Source: Ferrovibrio terrae_A (GTDB lineage Bacteria; Pseudomonadota; Alphaproteobacteria; Ferrovibrionales; Ferrovibrionaceae). Taken from it: a stretch of 64,000 bases of DNA. The DNA is taken from assembly GCF_943372915.1 (NCBI RefSeq), contig NZ_CALSAN010000025.1:1-64000 (forward strand), in the 5' to 3' direction. Both the position numbers and the translations under genes were made by a program. Within the stretch, counting starts at the first letter, position 1. The number at the start of each line of letters is the position of its first letter. Shown piece after piece: positions 17,276 through 24,998 of this stretch. Under the pieces are notes generated by a model. That model made no database searches. It was given only the letters and a program-made list of their open reading frames with translations, and had not been told where the DNA came from.

Positions 17276-17815
17276 ATGAAGCGGTTTCTGGTGATGACGG
17301 CAGTGGTTCTCGGCCTGGCGAATACCGCTATGGCAGCTGAACTCCCGCGTGTCGGAGAGATGCGGAAATTTAGCGTCTCGGCGGAACGGAAACCAGTCGC
17401 GCCGGCCGAATTCCATGATCCCGAAGACAAACCGACCAGCCTGGACGCCTATAAGGGCCAGGTGGTGCTGGTCAATCTCTGGGCCACCTGGTGTCTGCCC
17501 TGCCGCGAGGAGATGCCGGCGCTTGACCGCCTGCAGGGCCTGCGCGGCGGCCGCGACTTCACCGTGCTCACCGTGGCGCAGGATCGCGCCGGCCGGGCCA
17601 AGGTGGAGAAATTCCTCGGCGAGATCGGCGCCCGGCGCCTGCCGGCGGCGCTGGATACCAGCATGAAGTCGGGTCGTGCCTGGGGCACGGTCGGCCTGCC
17701 CACCACCATCCTGATCGACCGCCAGGGCCGCGAGGTCGGCCGCCTGATCGGCGGTGCCGAATGGGACCACGCCGATGCGCTCAAGCTGATCGACGCGGTC
17801 ATAGCTGAAAAATAG
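17276..17815 (+). CDS. TlpA-like periplasmic thiol:disulfide oxidoreductase
   Basis: This thioredoxin-fold protein of about 179 residues has an N-terminal signal peptide (MKRFLVMTAVVLGLANTAMA) and the active-site motif WATWCLPCREEMP (C73 and C76 in this numbering). The cis-proline is in VGLPTT and the fold ends in DAVIAEK. Such TlpA/ResA relatives reduce periplasmic disulfides, for example in cytochrome maturation; the partner is unknown. In-frame starts also exist at 17255 and 17264, and the first of these would overlap the divergent argH start codon. I chose 17276 because it gives the cleanest signal peptide. Confidence 0.88.
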   Translation: MKRFLVMTAVVLGLANTAMAAELPRVGEMRKFSVSAERKPVAPAEFHDPEDKPTSLDAYKGQVVLVNLWATWCLPCREEMPALDRLQGLRGGRDFTVLTVAQDRAGRAKVEKFLGEIGARRLPAALDTSMKSGRAWGTVGLPTTILIDRQGREVGRLIGGAEWDHADALKLIDAVIAEK

Positions 17816-17841
17816 GGATCGCGGAGAAATAGCTCGTAACG

Positions 17842-17912
17842 CGTCGTTCCCGCGAAAGCGGGAACCCAGTCTCTCCCCCGGGCTGGATTGCCCGCCTTCG
17901 CGGGCATGACGA
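17842..17912. repeat. Intergenic palindromic mosaic repeat, second family
   Basis: Two hairpins, TTCCCGCGAAAGCGGGAA (17847-17864) and GCCCGCCTTCGCGGGC (17890-17905), flank a short CCAGTCTCTCC...TGGATT linker, and the unit ends in CATGACGA. The CGTCGTTCCCGC...CGGGCATGACGA outline is that of intergenic mosaic repeats widely seen in alphaproteobacteria. It shares only the terminal CATGACG with the element at 41-132 and at 30642. Confidence 0.65.
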
Positions 17913-17935
17913 TGGTGGGTGTTAACCTGTCTCAG

Positions 17936-17952
17936 TTGCGAGTAATTCTCAA
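17936..17952 (+). promoter_or_regulatory. Fur-like iron box upstream of the FecI-type sigma gene
   Basis: TTGCGAGTAATTCTCAA is an imperfect inverted repeat (TTGCGAG-TAA-TTCTCAA) about 30 bases before the sigma factor ATG. It resembles the TTGCGAATNATTCGCAA Fur-type sites of alphaproteobacterial iron genes. Repression by iron-loaded Fur is the inferred control. Confidence 0.55.
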
Positions 17953-17983
17953 ATAAGCTAACGTCCGCCCGAAACGGGGGACG

Positions 17984-18493
17984 ATGACCACTTTCCGCGA
18001 TGGCCTTTTTGCCGCTTTTTTCGATCATCAGGATGGCCTGAAGCGCTTCCTGCGGCGTCGGCTGGGCAATGCGGCGCTGGCCGAGGACCTGACCCAGGAA
18101 ACCTGGCTGCGGGCGGCGGCGGCCAATGCCGCGCCGATCGAGAATCCGAAAAGCTATCTGTTCCGCGTCGCCGCCAATCTGGCCAACGACCACCTGCGCC
18201 GCGCCCGCCACGGCATCGAGCTGCAGGGGCAGGAGAGCGTGGTGCCGTTCTATGCCGATCCGCGGCCCTCGCCTGAACAGCAGGCCGCCGGGCGCAGTGA
18301 ATTGCAGCGCCTGCTGCGCGCGGTCGATGGCCTCAGCCCGCGGGCGCGCGAGGTGTTCATTCTGGCCAAGGTGCATGAGCTGAGCCATGCCGAGATCGCC
18401 CTGCGCCTCGGCATCGCCAAAAACACCGTGATGGTGCACATGGCGAATGCGCTGGAATACCTGCACATGCACTTCCAGCGCGATGCCGACTAA
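17984..18493 (+). CDS. FecI-type ECF RNA polymerase sigma factor
   Basis: This 169-residue ECF sigma factor has a sigma-2 region (GLKRFLRRRLGNAALAEDLTQETW, read from about residue 18) that includes the core-binding and -10-recognition helices. The sigma-4 region holds a helix-turn-helix (SHAEIALRLGIAKNTVMVHM, about 138-157). It belongs with the FecR and FecA-type genes downstream. In this cell-surface signalling design the outer-membrane receptor senses a ferric chelate, FecR relays the signal, and the sigma factor activates the receptor gene. A Fur-like box precedes it. Confidence 0.92.
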   Translation: MTTFRDGLFAAFFDHQDGLKRFLRRRLGNAALAEDLTQETWLRAAAANAAPIENPKSYLFRVAANLANDHLRRARHGIELQGQESVVPFYADPRPSPEQQAAGRSELQRLLRAVDGLSPRAREVFILAKVHELSHAEIALRLGIAKNTVMVHMANALEYLHMHFQRDAD

Positions 18494-18582
18494 TGGTGAC
18501 GGGCCCCGCGAAACGTCTCACCCAGTAGGCCGGTTTCCGGTCTGTGTTTTACCAAGGCCATCGCCCCATGATGGCGCGAGGA

Positions 18583-19542
18583 ATGATGGAACTGAAAGAC
18601 CACACATCGGCCCTGCACGACGCACGGCACTGGTTTGTGCTGCTGCGTGACGATGCCGCCAGCGCCGCGGATCGCGCGGCCTTTGCCGCCTGGCTGGCGG
18701 CCGATCCGCTGCATCGGCAGGCCTGGACCGAAACCGAGCAGCTCTGGCGCCGCATGGATGCCGTGGTGCCGGTGCTGCGCGCCCGTGAACCGCTGCGCGA
18801 TGCTGTGTCGGCGCCGCTGGTGTCACGGCGCGGCTGGCTCAAACAGGCCGCCGCCGCAGCCCTGGTGCTGGGCGGCGGTACGTATCTGGCAACGGCGCCT
18901 GCCTTCATGGCTGATCATCGCACCGCCGTGGGCGAGCGCCGGGTGATTGCGCTGTCCGATGGCTCGGTGGTCGATCTCGCAGGCGACAGTGCGGTTTCGG
19001 TGGCGATGGAGTCCGGCCTGCGCCGCGTTACGCTGCATCATGGCCAGGCCTATTTCCAGGTGGCGCCCGATGCGGCGCGGCCCTTCGTGGTGGCGGCCGG
19101 CAATGGCGAGATTCGCGCACTGGGCACCGCCTTCGATGTCCGGCGCGGGCAGGACAGCGTGCGCGTGGCAGTAAGCGAGCATGCCGTCGCCGTCACGCTG
19201 GATGGCCGCCGTCTCGAAGCCGTGCGTCTGGATGAGGGCCGTGCCCTGCAATATGGCGCCGACGGCATCGGGCCGACGACGGCGGCCGATATCGCCGCGC
19301 TGCTGTCCTGGCGCCAGGACCGGCTGTTCTTCCAGGAGGCGCCGCTGGGCGAGGTGGTGGCCGATCTCGACCGCTACCGGCCGGGCCGCATCGTGATCGC
19401 CGATGCCGCCGTCGCCGCCCTGCCGGTGACCGGCTTTTTCCACACCGCCCAGGCCGAAGCGGCGCTGCAGACCATCGCCGCCACCCTGCCGGTGCGCCTG
19501 ACCCGGCTGACCGACCGTCTGGTGATCATCCGCGCGCGCTGA
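18583..19542 (+). CDS. FecR-type transmembrane sigma regulator
   Basis: This protein of about 319 residues has an N-terminal DUF4880 domain (HDARHWFVLL...AFAAWLAADPLHRQAW) that would bind the sigma factor in the cytosol. A membrane segment near 85-105 is preceded by SRRGWLKQ, and the periplasmic FecR domain contains RVIALSDGSVVDLAGDS. The C-terminal part resembles an STN-like domain. ATG 18583 follows GCGAGGA and is the best-supported start; GTG 18544 in the same frame is less likely. The regulator senses the TonB-dependent receptor encoded next. Confidence 0.9.
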   Translation: MMELKDHTSALHDARHWFVLLRDDAASAADRAAFAAWLAADPLHRQAWTETEQLWRRMDAVVPVLRAREPLRDAVSAPLVSRRGWLKQAAAAALVLGGGTYLATAPAFMADHRTAVGERRVIALSDGSVVDLAGDSAVSVAMESGLRRVTLHHGQAYFQVAPDAARPFVVAAGNGEIRALGTAFDVRRGQDSVRVAVSEHAVAVTLDGRRLEAVRLDEGRALQYGADGIGPTTAADIAALLSWRQDRLFFQEAPLGEVVADLDRYRPGRIVIADAAVAALPVTGFFHTAQAEAALQTIAATLPVRLTRLTDRLVIIRAR

Positions 19543-19697
19543 CCGGCCGCCCCGCTGATCCTGCGGGCAAAAAATCTGCATACCCGACTAATTGTTCCGG
19601 CCCCGCCCATCCGTCTCAGTTTCACATGCTATCGCGTTTCAGTTGCAATACTTGCGGTCTTCACAAGATTCGCACTGTTCTTTCAAGGGGTTCGGGG

Positions 19698-22145
19698 ATG
19701 ACTCAGGATACACGGGGCGGCATCGCCCAGGCCGCAGCGGCGGCGCTCTGCAGCCTTGCGGCCCTGGCGGCCCCCATGGCCGTCGCGCTCGCGGGTCCGC
19801 TGCTCGCCAGCAGCCCGGCGGCGGCCCAGACGGCCCAGACCCATGCCTTCGCCATTCCGGCCCAGCCGCTGGTCACGGCCCTGGCGCGCTTCACCGAAAT
19901 CTCCGGTGTGCAGTTCTTTTTCGATGCCGGGATGGCGCGCAACGCGCAGTCGCCGGGCGTGACCGGCAGCCTGACGCCCGAGGCCGCCCTGCAGGGCCTG
20001 CTGGCCGGCACCGGCCTCACCTATCGCTTCACCAACCCAACCACGGTGACGCTGGTGGAGGCACCGAAGACCGGGGCCGCGGCGGTGCTGCCCACCATCG
20101 CTGTCGAGGGCCGCAAGAGCAACAGCACCGCGGCGCTCAGCGAGCTGCCCGATCCCTATGCCGGCGGGCAGGTGGCGCGCGGCAGCCGGCTCGGCATGCT
20201 CGGCAATCGTGATTTCATGGATACGCCGCTCAGCACCACCAGCTACACCGCCGCCAAGATCGAGGACCAGCAGGCCGTCAGCATGGCCGAGGTGGTCAGC
20301 AACGATCCGTCGGTGCGGGTCACCGGCCATGCCGGTGGCATCCTGGATGCGTTTTTCATCCGCGGCTTTCCGGTCAACGAAGGCAATGTCGGCGAGACCG
20401 CCTTCGATGGCGTCTATGGCGTCGCGCCCAGCTTCCGGGTGCTGACCGAATATGCCGAGCGGATCGAGGTGATCAAGGGCGCCACCGCGCTGCTCTACGG
20501 CATGGCGCCGAACAGCGCGGTCGGCGGCGGCATCAACATCGTGCCCAAGCGCGCGCTGGAAACCGATCTCAACCGCGTCACGCTGGATTACAGCGAGGAA
20601 TCGCAGTTCGGCACCCGTGTCGATGTCAGCCGGCGCTATGGCGAGAACCGCGAATTCGGCATCCGCTTCAACGGCAGCTACCATGATGGCGACACCCAGG
20701 CCGACAACCAGTCGCGCACCGCTGCGGTCGGCGCGCTGGCGATGGATTACCGCACCGAGCGTTTCCGCGGCTCGGTCGACCTGATCCACCAGGCCGAGGA
20801 TTTCAACGCGCCCGCGCGTCCGCTGTTCCTCACCACCGGTCTGGCGACGCCGGATGCGCCGAATAACCGGCGCAACATCACGCAGTCCTGGGAATGGTCG
20901 GAAATCACCGATCAGGCCGGCCTGCTGAAGGGCGAACTCGATCTCAACGACCAGATCACGCTGTTCGCCAATTTCGGCGGCGGCCAGACCCGCGTCGACC
21001 GCCTGTTCGGCGCGCCGACCATACTCAATGCAGCCGGCAACACCTCGGTGACGCCGGCGCGCTGGGCGCAGGAAACCGACCGCATCGTCGGCGATGGCGG
21101 CCTGCGCGGCAAATTCGAGACCGGCGCGGTGAGCCACACCGCCACGCTGCAGGCGACGCGCTATCACGACGAGATCTCGCGCGGCACGGTCAATGCCGGG
21201 CAGGCGGTGCTGTCCAATATCTACAATCCGGTGGCGCGGCCGGCGCAGAGCGTGGCCGAGCCCAGTTCGCTGCCCAAGGTGTCGGAAACCGACCTCACCG
21301 GCGTGGCACTGGCCGATACCCTGGCGCTGCTGGATGAACGCATCCAGCTGACGCTGGGTCTTCGTCACCAGATGGTGGACTCGCGCAATTTCAGCACGGC
21401 CGGCGCGGTCACCTCCAGCTACAGCGAAGACGCCAACACGCCGATGGCCGGCGTGGTGGTCAAGCCGTGGCAGCATGTCTCGCTCTACAGCAGCTATATC
21501 GAAGGCCTCAGCAAGGGCGATGTGGCGCCCAGCAACGCGGTGAATGCCGGCGAGGCGATGGCGCCCTATGTCTCGAAGCAGTATGAGGCCGGCGTGAAGG
21601 TCGATTTCGGCCGCGTCGCCGCCACCGCAGCGCTGTTCCAGCTGACCAAGCCGTCCGGCCAGCTGGTCAACAGCGTGTATTCCGCCGATGGCGAGCAGCG
21701 CAATCGCGGGCTGGAGCTGAATGGCTTCGGCGAACTGCTGCCCAGCCTGCGCCTGCTTGGCGGCGTCACCCTGATCGATGCCGAACTGACGCGCACCAAC
21801 TCAGCCGCCACGGTCGGCAACCGCCCGATCGGCGTGCCGGAGCTGCTCGGCAATCTGGGCCTGGAATGGGATGCGTCCTTCCTGCAGGGCCTGACCCTGA
21901 CCGGCAATGCCATCTACACCGGCAGCCAGTATGTGAACACGCAGAACTCGCAGATCATCCCCAGCTGGGTGCGCTACGATCTCGGCGCCCGCTACACCAC
22001 CACGCTGGGCCAGACGCCCACCACCGTGCGCCTGGTGGTGCGCAACATCCTCGACACCAACTACTGGTCGGGAGTCTCCAGCTTCGGCGGCCTCGGCCAG
22101 GGCGAGGCGCGCACCATGCTGCTGTCCACCAGCTTCGATTTCTGA
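19698..22145 (+). CDS. TonB-dependent ferric-siderophore receptor with signalling (STN) domain
   Basis: This 815-residue outer-membrane receptor has a signal peptide ending about SSPAAAQ, then an STN signalling domain (HAFAIPAQPLVTALARF to VTLVEAP). The plug domain contains VRVTGHAGGILDAFFIRGFP and IEVIKGATALLYG, and a 22-strand barrel ends in STSFDF with a terminal aromatic. The STN domain marks it as a transducer of the FecI/FecR pair upstream, in the FpvA/FecA/FhuE class. I start at ATG 19698, which has AAGGGG before it, rather than at the upstream 19626. The ferric ligand is unknown. A strong bidirectional terminator follows. Confidence 0.93.
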   Translation: MTQDTRGGIAQAAAAALCSLAALAAPMAVALAGPLLASSPAAAQTAQTHAFAIPAQPLVTALARFTEISGVQFFFDAGMARNAQSPGVTGSLTPEAALQGLLAGTGLTYRFTNPTTVTLVEAPKTGAAAVLPTIAVEGRKSNSTAALSELPDPYAGGQVARGSRLGMLGNRDFMDTPLSTTSYTAAKIEDQQAVSMAEVVSNDPSVRVTGHAGGILDAFFIRGFPVNEGNVGETAFDGVYGVAPSFRVLTEYAERIEVIKGATALLYGMAPNSAVGGGINIVPKRALETDLNRVTLDYSEESQFGTRVDVSRRYGENREFGIRFNGSYHDGDTQADNQSRTAAVGALAMDYRTERFRGSVDLIHQAEDFNAPARPLFLTTGLATPDAPNNRRNITQSWEWSEITDQAGLLKGELDLNDQITLFANFGGGQTRVDRLFGAPTILNAAGNTSVTPARWAQETDRIVGDGGLRGKFETGAVSHTATLQATRYHDEISRGTVNAGQAVLSNIYNPVARPAQSVAEPSSLPKVSETDLTGVALADTLALLDERIQLTLGLRHQMVDSRNFSTAGAVTSSYSEDANTPMAGVVVKPWQHVSLYSSYIEGLSKGDVAPSNAVNAGEAMAPYVSKQYEAGVKVDFGRVAATAALFQLTKPSGQLVNSVYSADGEQRNRGLELNGFGELLPSLRLLGGVTLIDAELTRTNSAATVGNRPIGVPELLGNLGLEWDASFLQGLTLTGNAIYTGSQYVNTQNSQIIPSWVRYDLGARYTTTLGQTPTTVRLVVRNILDTNYWSGVSSFGGLGQGEARTMLLSTSFDF

Positions 22146-22157
22146 GGCACAAAAAGA

Positions 22158-22183
22158 AAAAGGGGCCGCAAGGCCCCTTTTTT
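22158..22183. terminator. Bidirectional rho-independent terminator
   Basis: Stem AAGGGGCC / GGCCCCTT with a GCAA loop, A-tract on the left and T-tract on the right. It lies between the convergent receptor and 3-hydroxyacyl-CoA dehydrogenase genes and can serve both. Confidence 0.9.
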
Positions 22184-22201
22184 GATTCCCGGTCTGACGC
22201 T

Positions 22202-23074
22202 TTACCGCGTTGGCGTCGGATGCTCGCCGCGATAGTCGTAGAAGCCGCGGTTGGTCTTGCGACCCAGCCAGCCGGCCTCGACATACTTCACCAGCAGCGG
22301 GCAGGGGCGATACTTGCTGTCGGCCAGGCCCTCATAGAGCACCTGCATGATCGACAGGCAGGTATCGAGGCCGATGAAGTCGGCGAGCTGCAGCGGCCCC
22401 ATCGGATGGTTGGCGCCGAGCCGCATGGCGGTGTCGATGGCTTCCACCGAACCAACGCCCTCATACAGCGTGTAGATCGCCTCGTTAATCATCGGCAGCA
22501 GGATGCGGTTGACGATGAAGGCGGGGAAATCTTCCGAATTGGCCGGCTGCTTGCCCAGCCGGATGGTCAGTTCGCGCACCTGCTTGAAGGTGTCTTCGTC
22601 GGTGGCGATGCCGCGGATCAGCTCGACCAGCGCCATCACCGGCACCGGGTTCATGAAATGCATGCCCATGAACTTTTCCGGCCGGTCGGTGCTGGAGGCC
22701 AGACGCGTCACCGAGATCGACGAGGTGTTGGTGGCGAGCAGCGCGCTCGGCTTCAGCACCGGGCAGAGATCGGCGAAGATCTTCTTCTTCAGGCCCTCGT
22801 TCTCGGTCGCCGCCTCGACGATGAAGTCGGTCTCGGCAAACGCGCGGATGTCGTTCGATGTGCGGATCAGGCTGAGCGCCGTGGCCTTCTCGGCCTCGGT
22901 GATCTTGCCGCGGGCGACCTGGCGGTTCATGTTGCCGCCGATGGTCTCCAGCGCCTTGTCGAGCTGGACGGCATTGATGTCCTGCAGGACGACCTCATAG
23001 CCGGCCAGCGCGCAGACATGGGCGATACCATTGCCCATCTGGCCGGCGCCGATCACCCCAATGGTCTTGATCAT
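22202..23074 (-). CDS. 3-hydroxybutyryl-CoA dehydrogenase
   Basis: This 290-residue NAD(P)-dependent enzyme interconverts acetoacetyl-CoA and 3-hydroxybutyryl-CoA. The Rossmann motif GVIGAGQMGNGIA (6-18) opens the protein, and D34 (VVLQDIN) should favour NAD. The catalytic HFMNPVP block lies near 140 with E151-type and N188-type partners (FIVNRILLPMINEA). It is last in an etfB-etfA-hbd operon, 18 bases after etfA, linking electron-transfer flavoprotein to acyl-CoA oxidation. Confidence 0.93.
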   Translation of the reverse strand: MIKTIGVIGAGQMGNGIAHVCALAGYEVVLQDINAVQLDKALETIGGNMNRQVARGKITEAEKATALSLIRTSNDIRAFAETDFIVEAATENEGLKKKIFADLCPVLKPSALLATNTSSISVTRLASSTDRPEKFMGMHFMNPVPVMALVELIRGIATDEDTFKQVRELTIRLGKQPANSEDFPAFIVNRILLPMINEAIYTLYEGVGSVEAIDTAMRLGANHPMGPLQLADFIGLDTCLSIMQVLYEGLADSKYRPCPLLVKYVEAGWLGRKTNRGFYDYRGEHPTPTR

Positions 23075-23092
23075 GCGGTTCTCTGGCTCCGG

Positions 23093-24028
23093 TTACTTGG
23101 CAAGCTCGGCTTCGAGCTCGGGCAGGATCTTGAACAGGTCGCCGACCAGGCCGTAATCGGCCACCTGGAAGATCGGCGCCTCCTCGTCCTTGTTGATGGC
23201 GACGATCACCTTCGAATCCTTCATGCCGGCGAGATGCTGGATCGCACCGGAAATGCCGACGGCGATATAGAGCTGCGGCGCGACGATCTTGCCGGTCTGG
23301 CCGACCTGGTAGTCGTTCGGCACGAAGCCGGCATCGACCGCAGCGCGGCTGGCACCGACGGCGGCACCGAGCTTGTCGGCGACGGCCTCGATCAGCTTGA
23401 AATTCTCGCCCGAGCCCATGCCGCGGCCGCCGGAGACGACGATCTTGGCCGCCGTCAGCTCCGGGCGGTCCGACTTCTGCAGCTCCTGGCCGATGAACTT
23501 GGACAGGCCCGGATCGCTGGCGGCCGGCGCGGTTTCAACAGTGGCGGAACCGCCCTCTGCCGCGGCAGCGGCAAAGCCAGTCGTGCGCACGGTGATCACC
23601 TTGATGGGATCGGACGACTGCACGGTGGCCATGGCGTTGCCGGCATAGATCGGGCGGACAAAGGTATCCGCCGACTTCACTTCAACGATGCCGGAAATCT
23701 GCATCACATCGAGCAAGGCTGCGACGCGCGGCAGCACGTTCTTGCCCGCGGTGGTCTCCGGCGCGACGATGGCGCCATAGCTCTTGCCCAGGCCGGCGAC
23801 CAGCACGGACAGCGCCTCGGCCAGGCCGTGGCCATACTGCGCACCCTCGACATGGATCACCTTGGCGACACCGGCCACCTTGGCGGCAGCGGCGGCGGCG
23901 GCACCGGCATTCTCGCCGGCGACCAGCACATGCACATCACCGCCGATCTTGGTGGCAGCGGTCACGGCATTGAGCGTCGCGCCCTTCAGCGAGGCGTTAT
24001 CGTGTTCGGCAATAACCAGGACGCTCAT
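23093..24028 (-). CDS. etfA: Electron transfer flavoprotein alpha subunit
   Basis: This 311-residue ETF alpha chain binds FAD and passes electrons from acyl-CoA dehydrogenases to ETF:quinone oxidoreductase. The C-terminal FAD domain is visible in SGGRGMGSGENF (near 200), GQTGKIVAPQLYIAVGISGA (near 245) and AINKDEEAPIFQVADYG (near 280). Its start is one base from the etfB stop. Confidence 0.95.
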   Translation of the reverse strand: MSVLVIAEHDNASLKGATLNAVTAATKIGGDVHVLVAGENAGAAAAAAAKVAGVAKVIHVEGAQYGHGLAEALSVLVAGLGKSYGAIVAPETTAGKNVLPRVAALLDVMQISGIVEVKSADTFVRPIYAGNAMATVQSSDPIKVITVRTTGFAAAAAEGGSATVETAPAASDPGLSKFIGQELQKSDRPELTAAKIVVSGGRGMGSGENFKLIEAVADKLGAAVGASRAAVDAGFVPNDYQVGQTGKIVAPQLYIAVGISGAIQHLAGMKDSKVIVAINKDEEAPIFQVADYGLVGDLFKILPELEAELAK

Positions 24029-24029
24029 C

Positions 24030-24779
24030 TCAGATCACTCCCGCTTCGGTCTTCAGCTTCTGCACCAGGGTGGCAACGTCCGGCACCTTGATGCCGGCCT
24101 TGCGCTTGGGCGGTTCCTCGACCGACAGGGTCTTCAGCCGCGGGGCGATATCGACGCCGAAATCTTCCGGGGTCTTCTCCTCGATCGGCTTCTTCTTCGC
24201 CTTCATGATGTTGGGCAGCGAGGCATAGCGCGGCTCGTTCAGGCGCAGGTCGGTGGTCACCACCGCCGGCAGCTTGAGTTCCACGGTCTCCAGGCCGCCG
24301 TCCACTTCGCGCACCACCGTGGTCTTGCCATCGGCCAGCGCCACCTTGTTCGCAAACGTGCCCTGCGGCCAGTTCATCAGCGCGGCCAGCATCTGGCCGG
24401 TCTGGTTGCTGTCATCGTCGATCGCCTGCTTGCCGACGATCACCAGCTGCGGCTGTTCGGCTTCGGCGATCTTGGCGAGAATCTTGGCAACGGCCAGCGG
24501 CTGCACTTCCGAGTCGGTCTTCACCAGGATGCCGCGGTCGGCGCCCATGGCCAGCGCGGTGCGGATGGTTTCCTGCGCCTGGGCCGGGCCGATCGAGACG
24601 GCGATCACTTCGGTGGCGGTGCCGGCCTCTTTCAGGCGCACGGCTTCTTCGACGGCGATTTCGTCAAAGGGATTCATCGACATCTTGACGTTGGCGAGAT
24701 CCACACCCGTCTTGTCCGCCTTGACGCGGATTTTGACGTTGTAGTCCACCACGCGCTTGACCGCGACCAGAACCTTCAT
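24030..24779 (-). CDS. etfB: Electron transfer flavoprotein beta subunit
   Basis: This 249-residue ETF beta chain (MKVLVAVKRVVDYNVKIRV) binds AMP structurally and docks dehydrogenases. The signature VDLANVKMSMNPFDEIAVEEAVRLKEAG and the recognition loop SLPNIMKAKKKPIEE (near 190) are present. I use ATG 24779; the frame could start nine bases earlier at TTG, which is less likely. It is the first gene of the etfB-etfA-hbd operon. Confidence 0.95.
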   Translation of the reverse strand: MKVLVAVKRVVDYNVKIRVKADKTGVDLANVKMSMNPFDEIAVEEAVRLKEAGTATEVIAVSIGPAQAQETIRTALAMGADRGILVKTDSEVQPLAVAKILAKIAEAEQPQLVIVGKQAIDDDSNQTGQMLAALMNWPQGTFANKVALADGKTTVVREVDGGLETVELKLPAVVTTDLRLNEPRYASLPNIMKAKKKPIEEKTPEDFGVDIAPRLKTLSVEEPPKRKAGIKVPDVATLVQKLKTEAGVI

Positions 24780-24998
24780 GGACAGCAACCCTGATTGTTA
24801 GTGCAACAGCTGCGAGAAAAACGGCATTCGGCGATACGGCGCGCGGCCTTGTCATCAGCGGCCACACGCGTTTTTCGCGCTGCACACTATAACCCGTGTT
24901 TGGGGCTGTCAACGAACCGCCATGCTGTCTTCAGGGGGCTGATGCAGCAGTCAAGTGCCTCTGCCGCTGGGGAAATTCGCCCGGGGCGGGAGGAAGTT

